From contig JAIYAT010000020.1 in NCBI GenBank assembly GCA_027488905.1, positions 401,859 through 465,858 of the forward strand: a stretch of 64,000 nucleotides of DNA, read 5' to 3'. The notes beneath the pieces were generated by a model. The model saw only the letters and a program-made list of their open reading frames with translations. It did no database searches and was not told the origin of the DNA. Made by a program: the position numbers and the translations under genes. This DNA is from Bacteroidota bacterium (GTDB lineage Bacteria; Bacteroidota; Bacteroidia; UKL13-3). Each line of letters begins with the position of its first letter. Positions within the stretch are counted from its first letter, which is position 1. Positions 10,140 through 18,570 of the stretch are shown piece after piece.

Positions 10140-10774
10140 TTTTTAGATTTTAGGTTCAATAAAAAATTCAAGTGAGAATTCTGATACAAATGAAAATAAA
10201 TAAAAATAGAAAATAACAATCCAATGCTTGCACCTGCCATGGTGTCTACCAAAAAATGTTGTAACAAATAAACACGAGAAAATGCAACAATAATTGCAGC
10301 TGCAAAAAATAGTCCTTTGTAAAACTTGTTCTCAGTAATAAATGACAACATAGAAAATATTGCAAAGGCTGTTGTGGTGTGACCCGAAGGAAACGAGTTG
10401 TTATAAACATGTTCAGCACCTGGAGGCAAATAATACATAACATCACTAAGTCTTTCTAAATGCCATAAGGGACGATGGACATCATCAAAAACTAAACGCT
10501 TAAGGATTTGGGTCAAACCTGAACTAAATGCATATGCGAGTAAAACCAAAATACCAGAATGAAAGCGTGTGAAGAGCAAAATAAGACCTAATGTAATTGC
10601 AAAAAGTCCATCTCCTGCGTGGGTGCTAAAATAGCAAAGATAATCGAAAAGTTTATTGTGAAATTGGTTCAAACCAAGTGATATATTCATTTGGGTTTGA
10701 ACCAATGAAAACACAGAAGCCGCTAATAAAGCGGCTCCTGAAAATAATAAAAAAGTTTCATTTTTTAACTTCAT
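10136..10774 (-). CDS. PAP2-family membrane phosphatase
   Basis: I place the start at the ATG at 10772-10774 rather than an upstream TTG, giving about 212 residues. All three PAP2 motifs are present: KRLVFDDVHRP (KX6RP), PSGH, and SRVYLLQHFLVD (SRX5HX3D), separated by membrane helices. Members remove phosphate from undecaprenyl diphosphate, phosphatidic acid or lipid A at the periplasmic side. Coupling to the ArnT-like gene downstream suggests carrier-lipid recycling or lipid A modification; this is inference. Two GGTTYRAACC sites lie 28 bp apart in its N-terminal coding region. Confidence 0.9.
   Translation of the reverse strand: MKLKNETFLLFSGAALLAASVFSLVQTQMNISLGLNQFHNKLFDYLCYFSTHAGDGLFAITLGLILLFTRFHSGILVLLAYAFSSGLTQILKRLVFDDVHRPLWHLERLSDVMYYLPPGAEHVYNNSFPSGHTTTAFAIFSMLSFITENKFYKGLFFAAAIIVAFSRVYLLQHFLVDTMAGASIGLLFSIFIYFHLYQNSHLNFLLNLKSKK
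10666..10675. repeat. GGTTYRAACC site, CA centre
   Basis: GGTTCAAACC in the PAP2 gene, read as Gly-Leu-Asn; the next copy begins 28 bp away. Confidence 0.8.
10694..10703. repeat. GGTTYRAACC site, TG centre
   Basis: GGTTTGAACC in the PAP2 gene. It is in a different codon phase from its neighbour, read as Val-Gln-Thr. Confidence 0.8.
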
Positions 10775-10783
10775 GCACAACGT

Positions 10784-11641
10784 TTAATCGCAACCAAACT
10801 TAAGTTTAGGTTGATCTGCAGTTCTATCGTTTGTATCTACATAAACCTTCTTTCTTACAGTACATTCAATATCTTTTGGTTTAAAATTGGCTGCAAAACC
10901 AAAAAACTGAGATGGAATCATAGTTAAATAGAACTTACCTGTTTCATCCTTTTTCATCTCTAGTGCAGGATTACTTCCTGCTCCAAAAAAAGAAGATGGT
11001 TGATAAGTAATCGTTTGTCCAGTAATAGTATCTGTGCCTGTGCATTTAATCCAAAGATATGCATCGCCTTCTGCCAAATCTTTCATACCAGGTATCGTAT
11101 CAATTGGGTTATTATAGAAAATATTAGTAATTTCATCGGCTAGAATGGTAGCTGGCAATTGATAAATAAAGCCGCGGGTTAATTTTGGAGGCAAAACCTT
11201 TAATACTTGATCTTCAGTTTTCAAATCAGGGTCGCCATAACCACCACCATCTTTTGGTTTAACTAAGAAAGAAATGCCTTTGCTATAAACATCTGTAGCG
11301 GCTACTTCGTAAAATTCAGTTGGTATCATTTCATAATAATACACACGAGCACCTTTGGCATCGTCCTTGGTCATTTTAAGAACTTCGTTCGAATTTTTCC
11401 AAGCTTGTTCGCCAAGGCCATTTGCTTTTGGGTGCCCTGCCGGAAATTCAAAAGGTAACCAAGTCCAAATATAAAACGGACCAGCATTTCCTGCCAAAGA
11501 GGTATTTGTAGTTTTATCCAAATCGATGTACAAACGTATTGTTTGAGTTACATCTGGTGTTTCTGGTTCTATCCAAGCGGCTTGACCTAAGGCTAAATTG
11601 CTTAGGCAGGCTAATATTAAGGTATATAATATTTTTTTCAT
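10784..11641 (-). CDS. Secreted protein with two homologous beta domains, Sus-operon associated
   Basis: This 285-residue protein has a type I signal peptide (MKKILYTLILACLSNLALGQ). The mature part looks like two diverged copies of one domain of about 130 residues. Each copy has a YLWI/FYIW-type strand early, then YYYEMIPTEFYEVAA in copy 1 and FYLTMIPSQFFGFAA in copy 2, then an FLVKP/ECTVR strand and a short acidic ending. I do not recognise a named family. As the fourth gene after susC, susD and a lipoprotein, it holds the slot of SusE/SusF-like surface glycan-binding proteins, but it has no lipobox. Glycan binding is an inference from position and domain duplication. Confidence 0.6.
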   Translation of the reverse strand: MKKILYTLILACLSNLALGQAAWIEPETPDVTQTIRLYIDLDKTTNTSLAGNAGPFYIWTWLPFEFPAGHPKANGLGEQAWKNSNEVLKMTKDDAKGARVYYYEMIPTEFYEVAATDVYSKGISFLVKPKDGGGYGDPDLKTEDQVLKVLPPKLTRGFIYQLPATILADEITNIFYNNPIDTIPGMKDLAEGDAYLWIKCTGTDTITGQTITYQPSSFFGAGSNPALEMKKDETGKFYLTMIPSQFFGFAANFKPKDIECTVRKKVYVDTNDRTADQPKLKFGCD

Positions 11642-11644
11642 TGT

Positions 11645-12136
11645 TTATTTCCTTTCAAATTCAAGGTTATAACTCATTACCATTTTTGTAGCCCCTTTAC
11701 AAGTAGTATAAACAGGGCGTGTAAACTTCAAATTATCTTGTGGACGAATTGGGCCATTTAACTTAAAGTCGAATGGAGCAGCATCGTTAGGCGTAAATTT
11801 TATTACACTTGGGAATTCTACATTATCAAAAGCCCATGTCCCAGAAGTTGAGCCAAAAAAATTATAACTCAAACCCACTGTATCTACAGTATACGTTGTT
11901 GCTGTAAAGGAAATGTTTGGCCTTCTAAATCCGTTATAAAAATAGCTAGTAATGTTTGCAGACTCTCTAATTAGAGAAACTTCGTCAACTTGAACAGCTT
12001 TTAACAACTCCCAATCTGCTTGAATGGATATCAGCTTTGAGGCTGGCGCTCCTAATTCCTTAGTTTCTTTTTTGCATGCACTTAGGGTTGAACCTATTAC
12101 GAGCATGATTGCTATGTTTTTAATTATGGTTTTCAT
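11645..12136 (-). CDS. Small lipoprotein of the Sus operon
   Basis: I take the start as the ATG at 12134-12136, which overlaps the susD stop as TAATG and opens directly into a lipoprotein signal (MKTIIKNIAIMLVIGSTLSAC). An ATG three codons upstream is possible. The roughly 163-residue product has a lipobox LSAC and a mature beta-rich domain with a W-x-L start, then TSGTWAFDNVEFP and ending MVMSYNLEFERK. It resembles lipocalin-like lipoproteins such as DUF5004, but I would not assign it. Position suggests a surface-exposed accessory of the SusCD complex. Confidence 0.6.
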   Translation of the reverse strand: MKTIIKNIAIMLVIGSTLSACKKETKELGAPASKLISIQADWELLKAVQVDEVSLIRESANITSYFYNGFRRPNISFTATTYTVDTVGLSYNFFGSTSGTWAFDNVEFPSVIKFTPNDAAPFDFKLNGPIRPQDNLKFTRPVYTTCKGATKMVMSYNLEFERK

Positions 12137-13518
12137 TATTCGCATCCTCCTTCTGGATTAAATTCAAAAATACTTGTATTTTCATTAACTGGAAATTGCA
12201 ATGCTAATCCTGGACAATTCCATTTTGAGTTTCTGATGGTTACAAATCCAGAACCTGTTGGATCTTCCAAAGCACCAATTCTTTTTAGGTCTTGGGTTCT
12301 TACTCCTTCCAAAGGAAATTCTAATCTCCTTTGCTTTCTAATTATAGCCAATACATCATTGATGTTTGTACCATCTGGAACATTATAATTTTTGTTACCA
12401 TAGGCTCTTTCAATGATTGCATTTACATCAGCAATGGCCTGTGTGGCTGAACCTCCGCTTTTGAGTAAAGCTTCTGCTCGCATCAAAACAAGCTGTGAAC
12501 TATAAGAAATTGGATTGCTTAAATAATCAAAGTTAAACTTTTTAATCCCATAGGTTTCACTAGAAGTACCTGCATTAAATATCGTATAAAACATACTTCT
12601 TCTATCTGCAGTATCTGCCGTAGCTTCAAGGTACAAAGATTTGCTTAATCTATTAGGTGGAGGATTTGTTGGATTAACAATTCGGTAATTATTTATGTAA
12701 GTGGATGCTCTATTGTCGCCAACACCTGTGCTCACAAATGCAAATATTTTTTCTGGGCTGTTTAATGCATTTTCAAAACGGTTTAAAGTTGTATCTAAAG
12801 GATACTTTAAAATTAATTCGTTGCAAAGCGCAACAGTGTTAGGAAAATCATTGGTTTGGAATCTTACTTTAGCCAAAAGCGCTTTTGCAGCATCCTTTGT
12901 GGCGTAATTGCCATTGGATTCAGGAAGATTTGCAATAGCATCATTTAAATCTGCAATAATAAAAGCATAAACATCCGCAACGGAACTCCTTGATTTTGGC
13001 AATGTGCTCAATTCATCTCTGATGACAATTCCTAAGTGGGTGTTATTTGCAGTAAAACCATAAGGCTGCGCCCATAAACGAACTAATTCAAAATGCACCA
13101 TCGCACGAAGAAATTTAGACTCTGCAATCGCTCTAGTCTTAAAGGCATCATCAACAGAGATTTTACCTAAATTAACCCTGTCAATAATAAAATTAATGCG
13201 GAAAACAACATTATACAAGTCAGTGTATAAACCACCAACATCAGAATTAAAAAAATTAGTAGTTCTTTGGTAAATTGGCACTGTAAAACCACTTTGTGGC
13301 CTTTCTAAATTATCTCCCAATAGCTCATTAAAAAACTGTAATCTACCATTGTTATGATTAGCCAAGGCATCGTACGCAGAGTACAAAACTTTGTTAAGGT
13401 CTTCTTGGGTTTTTATTGCATCTTCTTCTAGCTGAACGCCATCTGGTTCAATGTCTAACCATTTTTTGCAAGAACTAAATGTCAATACTAATAAGAGTAT
13501 ATATATAATTTTTTTCAT
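12136..13518 (-). CDS. SusD/RagB-family nutrient-binding outer-membrane lipoprotein
   Basis: The 460-residue protein begins with a lipoprotein signal (IYILLLVLTFSSC), followed by KKWLDIEPDG, the usual SusD mature start. The helical TPR-like core contains AIAESKFLRAMVHFELVRLW, and the C-terminal part contains QRRLEFPLEGVRTQDLKRIG and a terminal FPVNENT segment; all are SusD landmarks. The protein caps the SusC barrel at the cell surface and captures oligosaccharide. It lies 11 bp after susC in the same operon. The adjacent GH97 points to an alpha-glucan or related oligosaccharide. Confidence 0.93.
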   Translation of the reverse strand: MKKIIYILLLVLTFSSCKKWLDIEPDGVQLEEDAIKTQEDLNKVLYSAYDALANHNNGRLQFFNELLGDNLERPQSGFTVPIYQRTTNFFNSDVGGLYTDLYNVVFRINFIIDRVNLGKISVDDAFKTRAIAESKFLRAMVHFELVRLWAQPYGFTANNTHLGIVIRDELSTLPKSRSSVADVYAFIIADLNDAIANLPESNGNYATKDAAKALLAKVRFQTNDFPNTVALCNELILKYPLDTTLNRFENALNSPEKIFAFVSTGVGDNRASTYINNYRIVNPTNPPPNRLSKSLYLEATADTADRRSMFYTIFNAGTSSETYGIKKFNFDYLSNPISYSSQLVLMRAEALLKSGGSATQAIADVNAIIERAYGNKNYNVPDGTNINDVLAIIRKQRRLEFPLEGVRTQDLKRIGALEDPTGSGFVTIRNSKWNCPGLALQFPVNENTSIFEFNPEGGCE

Positions 13519-13529
13519 GTCTTCTTTTC

Positions 13530-16500
13530 TTAAAATTCAATATTCAATTGTACACTAAATGTTTTTTCTTGTGGGGGTGTTAAATAGGTGATGTTTTGTG
13601 CACCCATGTTTCTAGAAGAGTTTCTATCCCCATTAGAACCTCCCTCAGCATCCCTTCCTATTTCAGGATCTAACCCATCATAATTAGTGAGTGTGAAAAG
13701 ATTGGTAGCAATAGCAGAAACGCGCATACTGCTTAAATGCCATTTTTTGCATTGTGCAGCACTAACATTGTAACCTACAGTTAAATTCCTAAGTCTAGCA
13801 TAGCTGCCATCTTTAAGCCAAAGCGTTGTATTGCTCCATTCATCAGGCAGATTATAGGTTTGATAGTCTTTGGTTAATTTAGGATATTTTGCATTATCGC
13901 CAGGTTTTTGCCAACGGTCATAAACACGTTCATCCATGTTCCAATCTGTAATTAAAGTGGATTGGCGCTTTTGAGAAGATTCGTAAATATCTGAACCAAT
14001 GCTATAGATAATTAAAACACTCATGTCCCAGTTTTTATATCGGAAAGTGTTGGTGATACCACCTATGGCATCTGGGATAATTTTTCCTACTGCCATCCTA
14101 TTTTTGTTGTCGTAATCATATGTTTGATTTCCATTGATATCCAAGTATACAGGCAAACCATTATTTGGATCAACATGCGACCAACGGATTAAGTAATTTG
14201 TACCAACTGGCTTGCCCTTTACAATGCGAGTATCATTTGTACCGCCACTTACTGCATCCTCATTATAAACTCCTAAACTTGTCATTTCATTGTAGTTGCG
14301 AGCTATGTTAAAGTTGGTATTCCATATGAAGTTTTTAGTAACAATGTTTCTTGATTTAAAACTGAATTCAACCCCTTCATTTAAGATACCACCTACATTG
14401 TCCCAATTCTTATCAAAACCAACAGAACCCGGAATGGATACATACATCAATACATCTGTAGTAGTTTTCCTATAAAAGCCCAATTCAACTGTTACGCGGT
14501 CTTTAAAAAAACCTGCTTCAAGGGCCAAATCATAATTATTTGAAGTTTCCCAACGAATATTTTGATTCTCTAATTTACGCGGATACAAAACTGGTTTTCC
14601 ATTGTATTTTATGTTTGTATCTGCGTTATAGGTTGCAAATCGTGCTTCGTCTGGAATCGCTGCATTTCCTGATTTTCCCCAACCCGCTCTTAATTTTAAA
14701 AAGCTAAAAGTATTGTTGGTTTTCATAAACTTTTCTTCTGAAATTACCCAAGAACCAGATAAAGAAGGAAAACTAGCCCAACGATAGTTATCTCCAAATC
14801 TTGAAGAGGCGTCTGTTCTAAATACAGCCTGAACAAAATATTTTTGCTTATAATTATAGGTGGCACGAGAAAAATAGCTCAAGAAACCCCAATTTGTGCC
14901 AGGCTGTCTAATTCTTCTTGCTTCGAAAAGTTCATCCTCATTTTCGGAAAACAAGCCCGGTACATTTGTTGAATCATAATCTAGTCTTCTAGTATTAGCT
15001 CGTTGAAATTCGTTACCAACCAAGATTTGAAAATTATGAACCTCTTTAATACTTTTTAAATAAGTAGCCGTTACATAGTAATTAAAATTATTAATTGCTG
15101 AATTGTATCTGTCTGCATCTCCAGCATTATTGTTTCCCGTAATTTCTGACGATTCCCAAGTATCATCATTAACATTCATAAAGTCATAAGAAGCTTGCCC
15201 TTGTAAGACAACGTCTTTAATTGGGGTTATGCTTAAATTGATGCCACTTAAAGCCCTATTTTCAACGGTTTTCCACTTTTTATTTTGCATATCCCTCACT
15301 GGGTTCGAACCACCTCTAAACCAAGTTCCATCTGCATTTCTTGTTGGGTAAATAGGCAAAGCAGTACTCATAGCTGCTCCTAAACCACCCGACCAAGCGG
15401 CATTTACCCTGTTGTTAACACCCCTGCTTAAAGAGGAATTAACACTTACTTTCATCCATTTAGTTACAGCATAATCAAAATTAACCCTTCCTGCAATTCT
15501 TTCATAAGAATTACCTTTTAAGTAAGTTCCATTGTTATCATAGGACATATTTAAAAAGGTTTGCGTTTTTTCTCCCCCATGTGTAGCAGAGAAATTTGCA
15601 CCATATTTTGCACCGGTTTGGATAGTTTCATCCACCCAATTGGTGTTATTATTTAACGCTTGTTCGTAAGTAACGCCGCCAGGAAGACTAGCTTGGCCAA
15701 CTCTTCCATCGTTTTCCCAAGCTTCTTGATTAAGTTGTAACCATTCTTTGCCGTTAAGCATTTTAGGCTTTTTGGTTGGCATAGAAACACCTGATTTTAC
15801 CATTGCACCAAACTTCCAACCTTTTCCTTTACCTCTTTTTGTCGTAATTAAAATTACACCATTGGCTCCTCTTGAACCATAGATAGCATTTGCAGCAGCA
15901 TCCTTTAATACTTCCACACTTTCAATGTCATCTGGATTTATTGATGCGAGTGGATTATTGTTCATTCCACCAGAATTACCAGTAATAAATAAGTCTTGAG
16001 AAACAGGTATTCCATCTACAACATACAAAGGTTCTCCGCCAGCACTCACCGAGGATATCCCTCTAATTCTCACAAAAGAAGCAGAGCCGGCTAAACCGCT
16101 ACCCACTGTAACTTGCACGCCTGGCGCTTTTCCTTGCAAGGCTGCCTCAAAACTTGGAACGGGTAAATCGTTCAATTCTTTACCCCCAATTTTTGTGATG
16201 GCGCCTGTAACTTCACGCTTTCTTTGCACACCATAACCCACCACAACCAACTCATCCATTTGCTTCCTATCTTCTTTTAAGGTTACATTAATAGTAACAT
16301 CAGTTGTTCCTAAGGTAACTTCCCTAGAAACTGAAGCCAATCCGATGGAAGAAAACTTTAGTCGGTAATTACCCGGCTTTAATTTTCTTAACTCAAATGC
16401 ACCTAAAGCATCTGAAACTGTACCAAAACCAGTACCTTCCACTTGAACAGTGGCGCCAATAACTGGCTCATTTTTTTCATCTTTAACAAAGCCTTTTAGG

Positions 16501-16565
16501 CTCTGAGCGTGGCTAAGCCGACCAATGAATGCTAATAATAGTAAAAGTAGTAATCGTTTATTCAT
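13530..16565 (-). CDS. SusC/RagA-family TonB-linked outer-membrane transporter
   Basis: This 1011-residue protein has a signal peptide, then a carboxypeptidase-like domain (SLKGFVKDEKNEPVIGATV). The SusC signature MDELVVVGYGVQRKREVTGAI precedes the plug domain, which contains SFVRIRGISSVSAGGEPLYV and IESVEVLKDAAANAIYGSRG. A C-terminal barrel of about 750 residues ends EKTFSVQLNIEF. It imports glycan pieces delivered by SusD, powered by TonB. No anti-sigma, ECF sigma or hybrid two-component regulator lies beside it, so control must come from elsewhere or through the 220-bp divergent region with the 16786 gene. Confidence 0.95.
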   Translation of the reverse strand: MNKRLLLLLLLAFIGRLSHAQSLKGFVKDEKNEPVIGATVQVEGTGFGTVSDALGAFELRKLKPGNYRLKFSSIGLASVSREVTLGTTDVTINVTLKEDRKQMDELVVVGYGVQRKREVTGAITKIGGKELNDLPVPSFEAALQGKAPGVQVTVGSGLAGSASFVRIRGISSVSAGGEPLYVVDGIPVSQDLFITGNSGGMNNNPLASINPDDIESVEVLKDAAANAIYGSRGANGVILITTKRGKGKGWKFGAMVKSGVSMPTKKPKMLNGKEWLQLNQEAWENDGRVGQASLPGGVTYEQALNNNTNWVDETIQTGAKYGANFSATHGGEKTQTFLNMSYDNNGTYLKGNSYERIAGRVNFDYAVTKWMKVSVNSSLSRGVNNRVNAAWSGGLGAAMSTALPIYPTRNADGTWFRGGSNPVRDMQNKKWKTVENRALSGINLSITPIKDVVLQGQASYDFMNVNDDTWESSEITGNNNAGDADRYNSAINNFNYYVTATYLKSIKEVHNFQILVGNEFQRANTRRLDYDSTNVPGLFSENEDELFEARRIRQPGTNWGFLSYFSRATYNYKQKYFVQAVFRTDASSRFGDNYRWASFPSLSGSWVISEEKFMKTNNTFSFLKLRAGWGKSGNAAIPDEARFATYNADTNIKYNGKPVLYPRKLENQNIRWETSNNYDLALEAGFFKDRVTVELGFYRKTTTDVLMYVSIPGSVGFDKNWDNVGGILNEGVEFSFKSRNIVTKNFIWNTNFNIARNYNEMTSLGVYNEDAVSGGTNDTRIVKGKPVGTNYLIRWSHVDPNNGLPVYLDINGNQTYDYDNKNRMAVGKIIPDAIGGITNTFRYKNWDMSVLIIYSIGSDIYESSQKRQSTLITDWNMDERVYDRWQKPGDNAKYPKLTKDYQTYNLPDEWSNTTLWLKDGSYARLRNLTVGYNVSAAQCKKWHLSSMRVSAIATNLFTLTNYDGLDPEIGRDAEGGSNGDRNSSRNMGAQNITYLTPPQEKTFSVQLNIEF
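15302..15311. repeat. GGTTYRAACC site, CG centre
   Basis: GGTTCGAACC, a perfect palindrome, in susC; read as Gly-Ser-Asn. Confidence 0.8.
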
Positions 16566-16785
16566 GGAGCCAAATTAACAATATTGATAAAAATAAAAAA
16601 TTTGATTTATCTTATTAACTTCAGCTAGAGACATAGGAAACTCGATAACTTGAACCTAATGAGGTCTATTTTTGAAAAATATGATTATTATCAATTTACT
16701 GAAAATTTTACAAACAAAATAAAACTCATTAAAAAGTTAATTCCAATATATATTAATTTGCAACATCAAATTTTTTAAAACTTAT
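16566..16785. promoter_or_regulatory. Divergent intergenic region between susC and the T9SS carbohydrate-binding gene
   Basis: This 220-bp, very AT-rich gap must hold the promoters of both the Sus operon (leftward) and the 16786 gene (rightward). TTAATTTGC at 16753-16761 differs by one base from the Bacteroidota minus-7 element TAnnTTTG and would give a leader of about 20 nt. I see no matching upstream TTG and no clear operator. Confidence 0.4.
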
Positions 16786-18480
16786 ATGAAAAGATTATTA
16801 CTAATGACTGCTGCTCTTGTTGCTACTACAGGAGTATTTGCGAGAAAAGTCAAAATTCAAGTAGACATGGTTGGACAAACTGTTGACGCTTCAGGCGTGC
16901 ATGTTGCGGGTAACTTTGCAACTGGTAGTGCTACTTTACCTAGCTGGAATCCATCTGGAATTCCTTTAGCTACTCAATCAGGAACTATTTATTCTACAAT
17001 AGTTGATTTGGATGCTAGTAAAGTTTACGAATTCAAATACATTAATGGAAATGCTTGGGGTAAAGATGAAAGTGTTCCTGCTATTTCACAAGTGGGCGGC
17101 GGAAACACAAACCGTTGGGCTTGGGTTGGCAATGGTACAGATACCTTAGTTTTACCAGCAATTAAATTTGCAGCATCTGCTCCTGCTGGGCAATATGCAG
17201 TTAGATTAAAAGTTGACATGGCACTTACTGCAACTGTTGATGCAAACGGTGTTTATGTTGCTGGTAACTTCCAAGGATGGACTCCTGGAACTACTAGATT
17301 AATTAACTACACTGGAGATGGCAAATTTGAAAGTACCGTTTACCAAGTGATTGCCTACACTAACATGGATACTTTAAACTATAAATTCTTAAACGGAAAT
17401 GCATGGGGTAAAGATGAGTCAGTACCAAGTGAGTGCGCAGTAGACAATAACCGTCGTGTTATTTTAGGAATGTCAGATAAAAATGTAGATGCAGTTTGTT
17501 ATGCAAAATGCGGCGTTTGTAAAATTCTTCCTAAGTATAGCATTACCTTCAACGTAGACGTTGAAAGCATTTGTGGCGTTGATTCAGTTGATGTTGCTGG
17601 TGGTTTATTAGATGGTAGCTGGGGTGCTGGTAACAAAATGACTCGTGTTGGAACTACTAACAAATGGACTGGTTCTCAAGCAAATTTAGATTCAGGTGCT
17701 ACTGTTCAATTTAAATATCGTTACTACAAAGGTGGTGTTCAAAACTGGGAGCAAATTGCTTCTCCATCAGGAAACCGTGAGGTTAAATTAACAGGTAATA
17801 CCACTTTAGATCCTAATTGCTTTAGCTCATTCTCTAATTGTAACCCACGCCCAGCAAACCAAACCGTAACTTTTAAAGTTGATTTATCTAATGTTACTCC
17901 TAATGGAAATCAATATTTAGTTTTAGATTACCTAGGTAATGCTAAGTCAAGTGCAATTCGTATGACTCCAATGGTAGGTTTCCCTCAAGTTTACATGACT
18001 ACTGTAAATGACGTTTGTAATGGTACAGTTTACTGGTACTTTATGAATGGTGATAGCAGCATTGATGCTAACAAAGAAGGATTTACTGATACTACTGATC
18101 GTGCTTGTACTAAGCCAAATGGTGTAGGTGGTTTCAACCGTGAGTTTTTAAGAACTACAGGTAATGCACAAACTTTATACTACTACTTTAGCTCTTGCAA
18201 AACTAGTACTACAAGTGTTGAAGAATCTGCTTCAATTTCTAATAACATCAAATTATATCCTAACCCTGCTAACGTTTATACAATTGTTGAATTTAATGAC
18301 AATGCAGCTTCACATAACGTAAGCATTATGGATGTAACAGGTCGTGTAATTCGCACAATCGACAACCATAAGTATAATACATTACGCATAGACAGAGAAG
18401 ATTTGAATGCTGGTGTTTACTTTATCAACGTAACTAACAACGCTGGTCAAACTGGTTCTACTAAATTGATTATTGAATAA
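16786..18480 (+). CDS. T9SS-secreted protein with four tandem carbohydrate-binding-like domains
   Basis: The 564-residue protein has a short signal peptide ending VFA. Four repeats of about 110 residues follow. The first two share the near-identical block NGNAWGKDESVP after VAGNF-type strands (VYVAGNFQGWTPGTTRLI); the third and fourth are more diverged (VAGGLLDGSWGAGNKMTRVG, VYWYFMNGDSSID). The fold looks like the E-set/CBM48 or starch-binding-like domains that accompany alpha-glucan enzymes. The last 75 residues are a type A T9SS sorting domain (LYPNPAN, MDVTGRVIR, LNAGVYFINVT, KLIIE). Arginine is mostly CGT here, whereas neighbouring genes mostly use AGA, which suggests high expression. It probably binds alpha-glucan at the cell surface or outside the cell. 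Confidence 0.8.
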   Translation: MKRLLLMTAALVATTGVFARKVKIQVDMVGQTVDASGVHVAGNFATGSATLPSWNPSGIPLATQSGTIYSTIVDLDASKVYEFKYINGNAWGKDESVPAISQVGGGNTNRWAWVGNGTDTLVLPAIKFAASAPAGQYAVRLKVDMALTATVDANGVYVAGNFQGWTPGTTRLINYTGDGKFESTVYQVIAYTNMDTLNYKFLNGNAWGKDESVPSECAVDNNRRVILGMSDKNVDAVCYAKCGVCKILPKYSITFNVDVESICGVDSVDVAGGLLDGSWGAGNKMTRVGTTNKWTGSQANLDSGATVQFKYRYYKGGVQNWEQIASPSGNREVKLTGNTTLDPNCFSSFSNCNPRPANQTVTFKVDLSNVTPNGNQYLVLDYLGNAKSSAIRMTPMVGFPQVYMTTVNDVCNGTVYWYFMNGDSSIDANKEGFTDTTDRACTKPNGVGGFNREFLRTTGNAQTLYYYFSSCKTSTTSVEESASISNNIKLYPNPANVYTIVEFNDNAASHNVSIMDVTGRVIRTIDNHKYNTLRIDREDLNAGVYFINVTNNAGQTGSTKLIIE

Positions 18481-18501
18481 TAATTTTTATTCTAACTATT
18501 T

Positions 18502-18533
18502 AAAGAGGCTGCCAATGGCAGCCTCTTTTTTTT
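18502..18533 (+). terminator. Rho-independent terminator after the T9SS carbohydrate-binding gene
   Basis: AAAGAGGCTGCC (18502-18513) pairs perfectly with GGCAGCCTCTTT (18517-18528) around an AAT loop, and the T run continues to 18533. It lies 21 bp past the stop codon and separates that gene from the GH97 gene. Confidence 0.9.
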
Positions 18534-18570
18534 GCCTTTTATTTCAATTATATTTCGAAAAATAAACAGT

